Source: an uncultured Christensenella sp. | GTDB taxonomy: Bacteria > Bacillota > Clostridia > Christensenellales > UBA3700 | Assembly: GCA_949290515.1 (NCBI GenBank) | Contig: CASERZ010000010.1 | Location: 32,343-96,342 of the forward strand | Length of the DNA stretch: 64,000 nt | Direction: 5' to 3' | Shown: one piece after another, positions 1 to 9,694 of the stretch | How positions within the stretch are numbered: the first letter of the stretch is position 1 | How the letters are laid out: each line of letters starts with the position of its first letter | Made by a program: the position numbers and the translations under genes | Notes under the pieces: model-generated | What the model was told of the DNA's origin: nothing | Database searches by the model: none | What the model saw: only the letters and a program-made list of their open reading frames with translations

Positions 1-1513
1 TATTGTTTTTGATGCCTTGATAAGCATTGTATGTATTAATTGAATCGAAGTTTTCAATTCTCGCATCTTCCCAAAGATACATGTTGCCGTTTATTCTGAA
101 CGTCGTATCTTCTGCGGGAATATTGTTGTTGACGTGGTCAAAGAATACGTCGATGCCGGCGGGATAGCCGTGTTCGAATCTGGTATCTCCGAGCGTGTTG
201 TAATAGTCCCAATAGTCGCGTCCCATTACGGTGTCGTAATAGAATTGCCAGCTTTCTTTATCGTTTCTGTCCTTGTCCCACAAACCTATAAGCGCTCTGG
301 ATTGGACATAAAGGTCTCCGTTGATCGCCGTATAGTTTCTGGGGTATTCGATTGCTCCCGCAAGGTAATCCTGAGGCAAACTGTTGGCATAACTTCCCTG
401 GCTTTGTCCGACATAGTCGAATTCAGGACTTCTTATATCACCGTAATCTTTGTTTTCGCTTCTGTAATCAGAGAAAAGATAAAGCTCTACCCAATCGTTA
501 TAGAACAAAATCTCGCTTACATTGGTATACCATTCGCCCGTAGCAGATGCCAAATTCTGACCTTCTACCGCCAAAGGTTCGTTGTCGATATCGAAGGGTT
601 TTGTGTGTCCGGTAACAGTTTCGAGGACATCGCCATTATACACCTTTGTTTCTATACCGCTGTAAACGGTATCGCGCAAATATCTGTTATATACTCCCGC
701 ATGCGAATTGTCATTTATGATTTCATCGTTTGCATTGCGGATATACTGACCTGCAGTACCCGTATATACTCCGTAATATCCGAATTTTTCAAGGCTGGTA
801 AGTACCGTGTTGTAAATACCGCCGTTTGTCGAAGTGCCTTCGTAGTAAATACCGTTTTCGTCATATGCGTAAATTACTGGTTGAGCAACGTACACGTCAC
901 CTAACGACTCTGCGGTAATCATACATGTCAAAGGAGAAGACCAACAGAATGCGTTGCTGAAAATCTTGGAAAGCTCTTCTGCTGCCTTCGTAGTTTTAGC
1001 AATCTTCATTCTTACGCTTTCGCTGTAACCTTTATAAGTAGCATAAGCTTCGAGACTTAATTCCGTACGACGGGTATTTGTATATCTTGCCTGTAATCTG
1101 CAAGTACCCATAACGTCCTTAAAAAGTCCTGCGTCTTCAATGATAGAAGGTCCGGTGTCGCCTTCTATTATAGTGCCTGCGCCTCCGACCTCGCCGATGG
1201 TACAGTACACCGCCGTAATATCGTCAACGCCCGAAAGTACGGATTCGGCATATTTTGCATCGAGCGTTTCGACAATGATATTCATTGCTTCTTCGTCATC
1301 GTAAATCAAATCGTAAAGTGCGTTAACGCTGGCTTGCGCAGTATAATGCGCTTGTTGTTTGCATAGTTTTGAGAAAGAATAGTTATACGAACGCAAAGCA
1401 ATTGACGTGAAAAGCGTACCCATGACTACCAACATAGCCACCGATACCATTACCACTACCAGAGACATACCACGTTTAGGGTTTCTCAACATTTTTTTAA
1501 GTCTCTTTATCAT
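1..1513 (-). CDS. Prepilin-like minor pilin (PilX-like), 3' end beyond window
   Basis: The frame opens at an ATG at 1513 behind an AGGAGG-like site (1521-1530) and stays open to the window edge, giving at least 504 residues. The N-terminus has a short basic leader, a KRG|MSLVVVM junction resembling a class III prepilin cleavage site, and a hydrophobic helix of about 20 residues. The Glu normally at +5 of major pilins is absent, as in PilX/GspK-type minor components. The long remainder is Tyr/Asn-rich and looks extracellular. It is the last visible gene of the pilC-pilM-pilN-pilO run, which supports a pilus or pseudopilus tip role. The exact subfamily is inference. Confidence 0.6.
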   Translation of the reverse strand, partial: MIKRLKKMLRNPKRGMSLVVVMVSVAMLVVMGTLFTSIALRSYNYSFSKLCKQQAHYTAQASVNALYDLIYDDEEAMNIIVETLDAKYAESVLSGVDDITAVYCTIGEVGGAGTIIEGDTGPSIIEDAGLFKDVMGTCRLQARYTNTRRTELSLEAYATYKGYSESVRMKIAKTTKAAEELSKIFSNAFCWSSPLTCMITAESLGDVYVAQPVIYAYDENGIYYEGTSTNGGIYNTVLTSLEKFGYYGVYTGTAGQYIRNANDEIINDNSHAGVYNRYLRDTVYSGIETKVYNGDVLETVTGHTKPFDIDNEPLAVEGQNLASATGEWYTNVSEILFYNDWVELYLFSDYRSENKDYGDIRSPEFDYVGQSQGSYANSLPQDYLAGAIEYPRNYTAINGDLYVQSRALIGLWDKDRNDKESWQFYYDTVMGRDYWDYYNTLGDTRFEHGYPAGIDVFFDHVNNNIPAEDTTFRINGNMYLWEDARIENFDSINTYNAYQGIKNN

Positions 1514-1627
1514 ATTCTTCCTCCTTATCTTAATGTTCCCTCTTATAAACTTTTGACGATTTTCAAATTCAATTAAGTAAGTTCAGTATTGTCCTGCCGA
1601 AAATTCGGCAGAACAATACTATGTGAA

Positions 1628-2614
1628 TCAACCGAAAGTTACCGTAACATAAGGCACGGAGTTGTCAAGTGGAGATTTGAAATATCCCTTATTCTTGTCG
1701 CCTACCGCTCTGACAATAATATTCTGCGCGCCCGTCAAAGCATCTGCACTAAAAGTATAATTGAGAATGCCCGTGTTACTTTGAGGTTTCATTGTTGCAT
1801 TAGGAATCAAAGTATAATATCTCGTACCGTCTTCACCCTGTGTAAACGAATAGAATTCATAGCTTACAGCATTTTCTACGGCACTGAACGAAATAGTCGT
1901 TCCGCCATTGTTGGTAAGATTTGTTACGTTTGCAAGCAATGCAGGAATATTTCCGGATTCAATCTCAACTTGCATCGTGTATTTCAAAGTAAAGCTTCCC
2001 TCATAGGACAATTTTATTTGTTCTACGGGAGGAGTATCTTCATTATTGTCATCGTCGACGGATTCCGTTGTTTCCACGATATTGAAAGTAAAGCTGGTAA
2101 TCTCCATGCTGGGATTTGCTTCTACGGTGTCGAGAAAATTGTTAACGACTGCTATAGCTGCGGGAGTATTGTCCACGGGGATAGCATATGCGGAAGTACA
2201 ATCGACATACAAAACGTCGTATGCTATATTCGTTTCGTCCCACACTGCACTCTGGGTGGATGTCTGAATAGGATACCAACCCTGTGACGAATATCCCGTA
2301 AAACCGCAATCTTCAAAAAGCGTAAACATCTTTTCGTCAATATAAGTTGCCGTAACGGGTTCGTCGAGGACTTTATTGTTGTTGGCATAATAGTATTCAA
2401 GCAAATCGTTATATTTCTTGTCGATTTTTGCCGTATTTATTGCCGCAAGCCTGTCATTGAGAGCCTGAACCTGCTCTTGTTTTGTCTTTACTTGCGCTTC
2501 GATTGCATCGAGGTCGTCATTTGCAGGCACTATGCCGTACATGTAAAATACAGCTACGAAAATTACTACCGCCAAGATGACGAGCATCAATTTATCTTTA
2601 CTTGTCAGTGTCAT
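1628..2614 (-). CDS. PilO-like pilus assembly membrane protein
   Basis: The 328-residue protein has a short cytoplasmic N-terminus, one membrane helix (about residues 9-27), a coiled coil (about 30-60) and a large extracytoplasmic domain. This is the architecture of PilO, which pairs with PilN to link cytoplasmic PilM to the pilus machinery. It is longer than typical PilO (about 200 residues), and the extra C-terminal domain has beta-rich character. Its ATG overlaps the stop of the upstream PilN-like gene by 4 nt, so translation is probably coupled. The call rests on topology and gene order rather than strong sequence motifs. Confidence 0.6.
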   Translation of the reverse strand: MTLTSKDKLMLVILAVVIFVAVFYMYGIVPANDDLDAIEAQVKTKQEQVQALNDRLAAINTAKIDKKYNDLLEYYYANNNKVLDEPVTATYIDEKMFTLFEDCGFTGYSSQGWYPIQTSTQSAVWDETNIAYDVLYVDCTSAYAIPVDNTPAAIAVVNNFLDTVEANPSMEITSFTFNIVETTESVDDDNNEDTPPVEQIKLSYEGSFTLKYTMQVEIESGNIPALLANVTNLTNNGGTTISFSAVENAVSYEFYSFTQGEDGTRYYTLIPNATMKPQSNTGILNYTFSADALTGAQNIIVRAVGDKNKGYFKSPLDNSVPYVTVTFG

Positions 2615-3255
2615 ACGAATGCCCCCCAGTTTACATTGAATTTCAACGTGAAGTTGATAGAATATTCTCCGTCGCCGGAATCAGGAGGCAAACCGGGATA
2701 GTTTGCTTCTACGTTTGAGAAGTACAATAGATTCTTTTTAGATTCTTCGGTATCGAGTTCACCTGCAAGAAATCTCGTGAAATGCCATGCGTACTCGTAC
2801 TCGTTGGTTCCGCAACTGAGAGTAATGCTCGATGTATCGAGAATAATTGAGCTGATCTTTAACGTATCGTTGCCTTCGAGATCGTCGTTACCCTGTACGT
2901 AATCGAAAAGAAGATTGAGGAACATAGAACTCATCTTTTCCTTTTCGGCAGCCGTCTTGTTGGGATATACGACAGAGATAACGTCGATTATTTTGTTTGA
3001 GTATTCCTGCTGAGCTTGCGCATATTGCTGCTCAAGCTGAAGAACTTCGTTTTCTTTGCCCAATTGTTTGTCGAGATCGTCAATGACGTCCTGATTCTTT
3101 GATATATTTACCTTTGCGCTTGCAAACAGGAAAACCATTACGCCTACGAGCACGACTATACCGAAAACCATAATAGCCGTCATACTCGAAGAGCTTTTCT
3201 TTTTGGTTGATTGATTTAAACTCTCTAAGAGATTTATGTCTCGTTTCTTTGCCAT
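2611..3255 (-). CDS. PilN-like pilus assembly protein
   Basis: The 214-residue protein begins MAKKRDINLLESLN. The INLL-type motif is how PilN N-termini bind the PilM groove. A membrane helix follows (about residues 27-47), then a coiled coil (about 55-90) and a small periplasmic-type domain. It lies between PilM- and PilO-like genes in the conserved M-N-O order, 10 nt after pilM and overlapping the next gene by 4 nt. PilN is known to dimerise with PilO in the alignment subcomplex of type IV pili. The N-terminal motif and the order make the assignment likely. Confidence 0.7.
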   Translation of the reverse strand: MAKKRDINLLESLNQSTKKKSSSSMTAIMVFGIVVLVGVMVFLFASAKVNISKNQDVIDDLDKQLGKENEVLQLEQQYAQAQQEYSNKIIDVISVVYPNKTAAEKEKMSSMFLNLLFDYVQGNDDLEGNDTLKISSIILDTSSITLSCGTNEYEYAWHFTRFLAGELDTEESKKNLLYFSNVEANYPGLPPDSGDGEYSINFTLKFNVNWGAFV

Positions 3256-3265
3256 ACTTCCCTCC

Positions 3266-4192
3266 TTACACCTTCAACACAGATAAATCCATAAGTCCGC
3301 CTATCGAACAGAAGAAATCGTTGTATTCTTCCAAGCCTACGCTCTCAACGTTGTCAGGCAACTCGAGCTGCAATACGTTGACCCCGTACTTCTCGGAAGT
3401 AGGCTTTCTCAAAAGTTCGAGTTTTTCTTCCCCGCCCGAAAGCACTATGTCTCTCAAATCGTTCTCGGGGAAACGCTTCTTGTAAAGGTCTATCGCGCTT
3501 CTCAAAGTATTGAGTGCATCGTTGACAAAATACATCTTGTCGTTTTTGAACTTCATCGACTGCATGGAAATTACGCTCTTGGACATAGAGTACTTAAACT
3601 TTTTGTCAACAATAAAGCTTATAACAATCGCACTCTCTCTTATCTCCACAAACAGATAATTTTCGGGGAGAGTATCTTGTATGTAAGCAAGATGCTTGAG
3701 CGTGCAATTCTGTCCTATATCTATAGATACGAGATTGCACATAAGCGTCTTCGCCATTTTCTGCATATCGCTCAGTATCTTGTTGTCGACATACGTAACG
3801 AATACCTTGGACTGTTTGAGCCCGTCCACTTTGTTCTCGTCAACTATGTAATCAACGGTATTGTTGCGCGCAAGTTTGTCGTCGCTGAATATCTCGTTTT
3901 TGATAAGCGCGATGGTTTTCTGCCTGTTGAGAGTAGGTACGAGCATCTCTCTGAAAGATATATTGATATTATCTAATATAATCTTAACCTTTTTGTTTTT
4001 TACTTCTTCGCCGAGTTCTCTCAATGCGTTGATGACTACCGATTCGAGTTTTTCGTATCCCTTATCATCGGGCGAATCCAGGTAGTCGCTGGGAGTAGCT
4101 ATCGAATACAAGCTGTTGATTACGACCTTCTTCTTGCTTGCCGAGCCCTCCAAGATTTTCACGGTATCACCGCTCAAATGCAAAATATACAT
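3266..4192 (-). CDS. pilM: PilM-like actin-fold ATPase of type IV pilus assembly
   Basis: The 308-residue soluble protein has no signal peptide or membrane helix. It shows features of the PilM/FtsA actin-like fold: an N-terminal beta hairpin, a DIGQNC phosphate-loop-like segment near the middle and a late IVLSGGEEKL nucleotide-binding turn followed by CSIGGLM. PilM is the cytoplasmic platform that binds the PilN N-terminus. It starts 20 nt after pilC ends and has an AGGAGG-type site. Position between pilC and pilN-like genes agrees with the family role. Confidence 0.75.
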   Translation of the reverse strand: MYILHLSGDTVKILEGSASKKKVVINSLYSIATPSDYLDSPDDKGYEKLESVVINALRELGEEVKNKKVKIILDNINISFREMLVPTLNRQKTIALIKNEIFSDDKLARNNTVDYIVDENKVDGLKQSKVFVTYVDNKILSDMQKMAKTLMCNLVSIDIGQNCTLKHLAYIQDTLPENYLFVEIRESAIVISFIVDKKFKYSMSKSVISMQSMKFKNDKMYFVNDALNTLRSAIDLYKKRFPENDLRDIVLSGGEEKLELLRKPTSEKYGVNVLQLELPDNVESVGLEEYNDFFCSIGGLMDLSVLKV

Positions 4193-4212
4193 CTATTTTT
4201 CTCCTCCTTGTC

Positions 4213-5412
4213 TTAACCGATTGTTTCGTACAACGTAAACATAGGCATCATTACGCCCATAAGAACGAAACCTACTACTACCGCCATTACCATCATCATC
4301 GCAGGCGATATCATTCCTATAAGTCTCTTGATTGCGTTGCCTGATTCCTCTTCGAAGTATCTGGCAGTCTGCATAAGTATCTCGTCGAGTGCGCCCGACT
4401 GCTCGCCTACGAACGTCATCGTCATAAGCATAGGGTCAAATGCGTCTACGTGTGCAAACGCTTCGGCTATCGACGAACCCTTTCTGATTTCGACTACCGC
4501 TTCTCTTATTCTCATTTCAACATATTTGTTGGTAATGATTTCCGCACCCATGGAAATTGCATCGAGAAGAGGTATACCGGTCGCGTACAAAGTAGCAAGC
4601 GAACGTGCAAAAGTCGATGTGTAGATCATCTTTTGCAACGAACCGATTTTGGGTATCTTTATTATCATTTTACCTGTGAAAACCGCAACTTGAGGAATTC
4701 TCTTTATAATAGGAATAATTGTAATGAGTACGAATGCAATCATAGCAACTACATACCATTGATTGATAATAAAGTCTTTGATTGCCATCAATACCTGTGT
4801 AGGCAAAGGCATTTCCGTTCCCTCAGGCATCATCTTTGTCATCTGAGGCATTACGAACACGCTCATTACGATAACGACGAGGAAACATACTACCAGCAAA
4901 ATGATAGGATAGCTCATCGCGCCTTTAATCTGGTTTTTCTGTTTTTGCTCTTTTTCGAAATAAGTAGCAAGAGTGGTCAGCGATTCGTCGATTTTACCGT
5001 TCATTTCGCCTGACTTTACCATACTGATGTACATCGCAGGAAAAGTATTGTCCATCTTTGCCATTGACGAAGCAAGCGATTCGCCCTTTTGCAGCTGCTC
5101 GAACAAATTGGCAAGTACCGCTCTCAAACGTTTTTTCTTTTTCTCAGTACGTTCGTAGAGCATTTTCATACTCATACTGAGGTCAAGACCGGCTCGAAGC
5201 ATTGAAGACAGCTGACTGCTGAAGGCAATCAAATCGCCGGTTTTCAAAGGCCTTGTACGTGCTTGTTTTGCCTGATTGACGATACTGTAATCGAAACAGC
5301 GCAATCCCTGCTCGTGCAAAAGGTCTCTGAAATTCTTGTCGTCGGCGGCGACCAAAGTACCTTTGGTAACCTTGCCATCGGCGTCGATTGCTTTGTAAGT
5401 ATATTTTTGCAA
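4213..5412 (-). CDS. pilC: PilC / type II secretion F-family inner-membrane platform protein
   Basis: The 399-residue protein has the duplicated T2SSF cytoplasmic helical domains (about 60-185 and 265-385), each followed by membrane segments, and ends in a hydrophobic helix. The N-terminus YTYKAIDADGKVTKG is characteristic of PilC/GspF. The start is TTG at 5412, chosen because a GGGGGGAT site lies about 7 nt upstream and the family N-terminus begins there. PilC is the membrane platform on which the assembly ATPase works. No PilB, PilT or prepilin peptidase gene is in the window, so the motor must be encoded elsewhere. First gene of its operon. Confidence 0.9.
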   Translation of the reverse strand: MQKYTYKAIDADGKVTKGTLVAADDKNFRDLLHEQGLRCFDYSIVNQAKQARTRPLKTGDLIAFSSQLSSMLRAGLDLSMSMKMLYERTEKKKKRLRAVLANLFEQLQKGESLASSMAKMDNTFPAMYISMVKSGEMNGKIDESLTTLATYFEKEQKQKNQIKGAMSYPIILLVVCFLVVIVMSVFVMPQMTKMMPEGTEMPLPTQVLMAIKDFIINQWYVVAMIAFVLITIIPIIKRIPQVAVFTGKMIIKIPKIGSLQKMIYTSTFARSLATLYATGIPLLDAISMGAEIITNKYVEMRIREAVVEIRKGSSIAEAFAHVDAFDPMLMTMTFVGEQSGALDEILMQTARYFEEESGNAIKRLIGMISPAMMMVMAVVVGFVLMGVMMPMFTLYETIG

Positions 5413-5447
5413 GTTTATCCCCCCTATTTTTTTACAATATCAAACAT

Positions 5448-5476
5448 ATTATAACACAGCAATTTTGCGATTGCAA
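5448..5476 (-). promoter_or_regulatory. Promoter of the pil operon
   Basis: On the minus strand TTGCAA (5471-5476) is followed after 17 nt by TATAAT (5448-5453), with a TG one base upstream that makes an extended -10. It lies about 36 nt upstream of the pilC TTG start. Confidence 0.7.
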
Positions 5477-6262
5477 TATTAAATTTTTTTCTGCGGGTGC
5501 CGCAAATACGTCACAAAAGGGTCGCTTTGTATCGTACAGCGAGCACTAAGCAAGAAAAATTTTGCATTTAATTGACATATTTTTTATATTTTTTTAATTT
5601 ATAACTGTAGATTAGAGCGCATTTTCAGGGCTTAAAATTTTACAAATAACCCGTTTTTTACTGTGATGTTTTAATACTTTTTTAAGCATTTCTTGCCCAT
5701 ACGAGAATATTTTCGTCTTTTTCTTCAGAATGTTGCCTGCACCCTAAAACCTCCGTTTTGCCTGTTGCGCCGCATTACGCGACGTTACAATCGCTAAGTA
5801 TCGACAACATATTATCCTCTCTCTTCATCAACCGACAAAGAGTATTGTTATGCCCGCTGATGCCTTAACCGTATTCGCCGAAGTTTGTATTCTTTTGCAA
5901 TAACATTCCGATTATGTCAAAGCAAAATTTCTTATCATACTTAAACTGCTTTTCAACGCAGAATCATAAGAGTTTGTCAATGAGTTTTTCCTATGCGAAA
6001 AGCTATGTCGCCACAATAAATTTTACTGCTTTCGGCATATGAAAAATTCCTCGATTTTCCGCGTTTTTTCGATGTGCGTTTTTTCGTATTTTCGCGACTG
6101 TTTTTTGCCATTTTCCGCACCTCGATTTTTAACTTTTTTTTACTGTTTTCGAAGGCAAATTTTTTAGCGTTTTTTGGGCGAAAAAAATATGCGATTAGCG
6201 GGCTAGAGCACCCTTTTTTCCGTACTTTTGAGCAACCTTAATTTTTTCTTTAAAATTTACTG
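5477..6262. other. Long AT-rich intergenic region, no gene seen
   Basis: About 790 nt between the divergent pil operon and the next gene. It holds many T-tracts, for instance around 6050-6200, and no reading frame with a ribosome binding site. I see no tRNA, repeat or clear hairpin. A small RNA cannot be excluded. Confidence 0.5.
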
Positions 6263-6291
6263 TTGACAAATCATTTAAATTGATATATGAT
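6263..6291 (+). promoter_or_regulatory. Sigma-A-type promoter for the gene at 6340
   Basis: TTGACA (6263-6268), a 17-nt spacer and TATGAT (6286-6291) form a near-consensus promoter about 50 nt before the ATG at 6340. It also shows that an upstream TTG at 6280, in the same frame, lies inside the promoter and is not the start. Confidence 0.8.
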
Positions 6292-6339
6292 AGTTGTATT
6301 ACCAGACCAAATAAAAAACCAAAAAAAGGCGAAAAGATT

Positions 6340-8004
6340 ATGGAAAAAAAGAATAAAAAAAATGCATCAAATTCCTTCGTCTATACGACTAAGGACCCGG
6401 CTATTACGAGAGTAGTTTACACGCTGTTTATAGTGGTTATGTTGTTGACTCTCGCCGTTAACGTGGCTTCCATTATGTTGACTTCTTCTGCTAACCAGCA
6501 CAACGGTATGTTTTTCTCGGGCGGTCAGTATTACGTAGCTTGCGACGGCAACACCGACGGCGCACCCGGCGCAGTATTCCAACAACAATCTTCCTACTCG
6601 AGCGGAGATAAAGTAGGTTATGTATATTTTGACAGCAAAGGTATCGCAAAAGTTACCGTATGCCAGATTTCTTCCGAAACCGGCGGTAAATACGAATTAC
6701 TCACCACCACAGGCGGAGAATTCAAGACCGGCGTAGAGAAAAATCAGATTCTCGGAAAATTCGTCAAAACTATACCTCAGATGACCGTTGATTTCGTAGC
6801 AAACAACAACGGATTCATCTTCCTCAGCATAGCTTTCGTCGGACTTACGATTATTATGGGACTTCTTTACTTCCTCGTATCTCCCAGAGGTGCAAAGAAA
6901 TACGAAAAGAAGGACGAAGAGAAAAAAGCAAGCTCTGCTTCCGCAACCGTTGTTACCGACAATGCTCAGTTGCTTATGAAGTACATCTCTACCGACGATA
7001 ATATCGAACCTCTCGAACTCGGCGAAAACGAAGTTACCGCTAACCTCAACGTAAATTATTACAATTCGGTCAAGTTGCACAGCGGTGAGGTTTATACCGT
7101 CGTCAAGAAGTATCCCGAAGCAGTCAGAACGCTTGAAGAATACGGCGCGGCAGATATGGATATTATCAAGATGAATATGATAGGCAATACCGAATTCGAA
7201 AAGCTTATCCTCTCTCCTCACAAAGAAAAGACAATGTCTTTGCAGGATATAATTGATTTCACGAGCGCGCTTCCCGGCGTATACTGCGTAAAGAAACGCG
7301 GCGTACTCAACTGGTCCTTCAAGTATAAATCCAAGACAGTCATTATCGTAAAACAAGACGAAGACAACGACGGCTTCAAAGTTGCTGTCAAGGTTTATCC
7401 CGACGCTGCTACCAAACTGAATATCATATACAAGGCTCTCGAAGATTCTACCTTCCCTATCGGACCTTTCTGGTATATGTTCAACAATTTCAGAAACCTT
7501 CCCGGCAACGTTATCAAATGGTTGATAACCGAGTCTCTTAAGATTTCCAAGTGGCAACAGATTAAGGCAGACATCTTCAGAGATACTCCTACTCTCGAGA
7601 GTATGCAGATTGACAAACTCGCTATCCGCAACGCAATTCTCTCCGGTACGAAAGAAACCAAAATGGATAAGTTTACAGTCATTACTCAGATTGCAGACAA
7701 GGACAGCGTAAAATACGACACCGTGCTTAAGACGGGCTTTGGCAAACTCGATATGAACGACTATACCAAGGAAGTAACTATGCTCGTTCCTAACACCAAG
7801 AATTTGCAATTCAGCATTCTTACCAAGAAGACTATGGGCGATGCGCTTCTCACCTCCTTGTGTAACGAACTAGAAGATTTGTGCACTCCTCCCGCGGATT
7901 ACGTAGCACCTGCCGCTTCTTCCGAACCGGAAGCTGCTCCCGCAAAACCCGTTGCAACCAAATCCGCTTCCGGTGCGAAAGTAGTAAAACGTATCAAAAA
8001 ATAA
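6340..8004 (+). CDS. Unrecognised membrane protein, Lys-rich ends
   Basis: The 554-residue protein starts MEKKNKKN. It has a membrane helix at about 27-50, an extracytoplasmic stretch of about 110 residues with an ACDGNTDGAPG segment, a second helix at about 155-180, and a long soluble cytoplasmic region ending in an Ala/Pro/Lys tail (AAPAKPVATK). I do not recognise the family. It has its own promoter and terminator and is therefore monocistronic. It is divergent from the pil operon, so a role in that system is possible but only by proximity. Confidence 0.75.
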   Translation: MEKKNKKNASNSFVYTTKDPAITRVVYTLFIVVMLLTLAVNVASIMLTSSANQHNGMFFSGGQYYVACDGNTDGAPGAVFQQQSSYSSGDKVGYVYFDSKGIAKVTVCQISSETGGKYELLTTTGGEFKTGVEKNQILGKFVKTIPQMTVDFVANNNGFIFLSIAFVGLTIIMGLLYFLVSPRGAKKYEKKDEEKKASSASATVVTDNAQLLMKYISTDDNIEPLELGENEVTANLNVNYYNSVKLHSGEVYTVVKKYPEAVRTLEEYGAADMDIIKMNMIGNTEFEKLILSPHKEKTMSLQDIIDFTSALPGVYCVKKRGVLNWSFKYKSKTVIIVKQDEDNDGFKVAVKVYPDAATKLNIIYKALEDSTFPIGPFWYMFNNFRNLPGNVIKWLITESLKISKWQQIKADIFRDTPTLESMQIDKLAIRNAILSGTKETKMDKFTVITQIADKDSVKYDTVLKTGFGKLDMNDYTKEVTMLVPNTKNLQFSILTKKTMGDALLTSLCNELEDLCTPPADYVAPAASSEPEAAPAKPVATKSASGAKVVKRIKK

Positions 8005-8021
8005 CACGCCTTAAGGCAAAC

Positions 8022-8049
8022 AAAAGCCCGATTGATATCGGGCTTTTTT
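8022..8049 (+). terminator. Rho-independent terminator
   Basis: An 11-bp perfect stem (8022-8032 with 8037-8047), a TGAT loop and a T-run follow the gene ending at 8004. Confidence 0.9.
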
Positions 8050-8550
8050 ATTTGTCCGTTTTGTTGCGATTATCAATGCGCCGCGTCGCGCAGTCGCGCA
8101 ACTACCATTAAGCACAACTACACTTTGCACAAAATTAATTCAGAAGTCTAATTTCGTTGTGTCAAGTTTGTATATCGCAAATGTAAACACTCGTATAGCA
8201 ATTAGACCACTATTCTCAACTGCCCTTGCATATTTCAAAAGCGTAAGCAATCGCATAGGTAAACGGTTGAACAATACGTCTTAGTAAAGGTTTGAGTAAA
8301 TCTCTGCGCATAATTCTTTGACATAACGCGCCACACTCTCAAGGAGCGTCTTAAAGCTTTGTCGCGCTTTTTATTACCGTCTTTGTTTACGATATATCCT
8401 TGCGACTTACTACTTTGCACCGTTAAATGCTTTTTGCTAATTTACAAAATATCAATTAATTCAACTTATGCAAAAACTCTTTTATGCTAATCGCTCGTGT
8501 TAACGCGTTTTCCCGAATTCAATAAGACCGCTACGCTTATCGCGGGATAT
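8050..8550. other. Intergenic region, nothing recognised
   Basis: About 500 AT-rich nt between two convergent transcription units. No reading frame with a ribosome binding site, RNA gene or repeat was seen. Confidence 0.5.
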
Positions 8551-8551
8551 A

Positions 8552-8579
8552 AAAAAGCACGGCGTTTGCCGTGCTTTTT
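8552..8579 (-). terminator. Terminator of the lipoprotein gene (bidirectional)
   Basis: A 12-bp perfect stem (8552-8563 with 8568-8579) with T-tracts on both strands, just beyond the stop at 8603. Confidence 0.85.
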
Positions 8580-8602
8580 ATATTTGCATTTGTTAATTTT
8601 GG

Positions 8603-9541
8603 TTATGCGATATTCTGCAATTCCTCGGCGGTTATCTCTGCGTCGCCGTAGGTATATACGCTTTCGCATACCTGCTCGCAGTTTATCGTAAGAACGCCTT
8701 TATATTTTCCGCTGTAGATTTCCGTTCTTCTCCAAGCTACAAACTGCATTGCTCCGTCAATTTCCTTGATTGCAAAGTCGAATACTACCACGTCGTCCTT
8801 TATAGCAAATCCTTCTTCGTCTGCGCCCGTCTGAGTGAGAAAGTCGTCGAGTGCAACTCTGAATTCCGTCTGCATCATCTCGGGAGTACAATTGAGGCTC
8901 ATCGAGCAATAGTAGGTATCGCCTACTTTGTAAATCTTATCGTCGTGCTTAGGAGACAAGTTCTCTTTTTTGAAGAAGTTGTAAGTTGTAAGTTGGTCTT
9001 TATACAGATAATTCTCTTGCTCTACGTCTCCCTCGAAAGCTACAAAGTCTTCCCATTTTTCAGTTGTGAACTCGTCGGTTTCGCGGTTGTATTTTACCGA
9101 CGTTCTTCTGCTGAAACCTTTATCGTCGGAGTTATAGTTGGATTCGAACGCGTTTGCTCCGTCAAAATAATACTTCTTTGCGCAGCTGCCCTTATCTTCA
9201 CCCGTGCCAACTATTATTTCCTGAGAGTATATCTTATCGTCGACAATCTTTCTCGTAAGCTTTGTTTCTCTCGTAGCAAAATCCAACGCACCGTTGAAAG
9301 CTTTGAACGAAAATCTCTCTTGTCTTGTGTAATTTGTGCTGGCTATCCAGTTGTTGTAAGCTTCTACTATCAAATCGTGTGCACCGCTGTCCTGTGCGAC
9401 GGTAGCGCTATCGTATTTTGCAAAGTTTTCGTCTTCAATCAATATCAGCTGAGTGATATCTCTGTCCTGACAAGCGGCAAAAGCGAATACGCTTGCCGTA
9501 AGCGTGAGAATCAATAATGCTATTACAATAATTTTCTTCAT
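8603..9541 (-). CDS. Unrecognised lipoprotein
   Basis: The start is the ATG at 9541, preceded by GGAGG at the proper distance. An upstream in-frame start at 9583 is rejected because the signal peptide begins here. Residues 1-23 are a lipoprotein signal (MKKIIVIALLILTL...) ending in FAFAAC, so Cys24 would be lipidated. The mature part of about 290 residues is acidic and Tyr-rich with beta-strand character. No known domain is recognised. The gene stands alone between a strong promoter and a terminator. The protein is probably anchored on the outer face of the membrane. Confidence 0.75.
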   Translation of the reverse strand: MKKIIVIALLILTLTASVFAFAACQDRDITQLILIEDENFAKYDSATVAQDSGAHDLIVEAYNNWIASTNYTRQERFSFKAFNGALDFATRETKLTRKIVDDKIYSQEIIVGTGEDKGSCAKKYYFDGANAFESNYNSDDKGFSRRTSVKYNRETDEFTTEKWEDFVAFEGDVEQENYLYKDQLTTYNFFKKENLSPKHDDKIYKVGDTYYCSMSLNCTPEMMQTEFRVALDDFLTQTGADEEGFAIKDDVVVFDFAIKEIDGAMQFVAWRRTEIYSGKYKGVLTINCEQVCESVYTYGDAEITAEELQNIA

Positions 9542-9574
9542 AATTCCTCCGTGTACGCGGGAGCATACAATTCT

Positions 9575-9603
9575 ATTAAACATAAATATGGCCTTGTTGT
9601 CAA
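9575..9603 (-). promoter_or_regulatory. Promoter of the lipoprotein gene
   Basis: On the minus strand TTGACA (9598-9603), a 17-nt spacer and TTTAAT (9575-9580), about 34 nt before the ATG. Confidence 0.75.
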
Positions 9604-9642
9604 TAATTTAACCGCTATATCGGCATAAATATCTGTCGAAAG

Positions 9643-9667
9643 AAAAAGGCAAGTCCCGCGACTTGCC
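9643..9667 (-). terminator. Terminator of the beta-galactosidase operon
   Basis: An 8-bp GGCAAGTC/GACTTGCC stem with a 4-nt loop, followed on the minus strand by TTTTTC, 28 nt after the stop at 9695. Confidence 0.8.
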
Positions 9668-9694
9668 ATAATTGTTGCTATCTTTGATAAAAGA

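Noticed and set aside
6280..6339. In-frame upstream start of the 554-residue protein
   Set aside because: The TTG at 6280 lies inside the -35/-10 region of the promoter, so it cannot be in the transcript. The ATG at 6340 is used.
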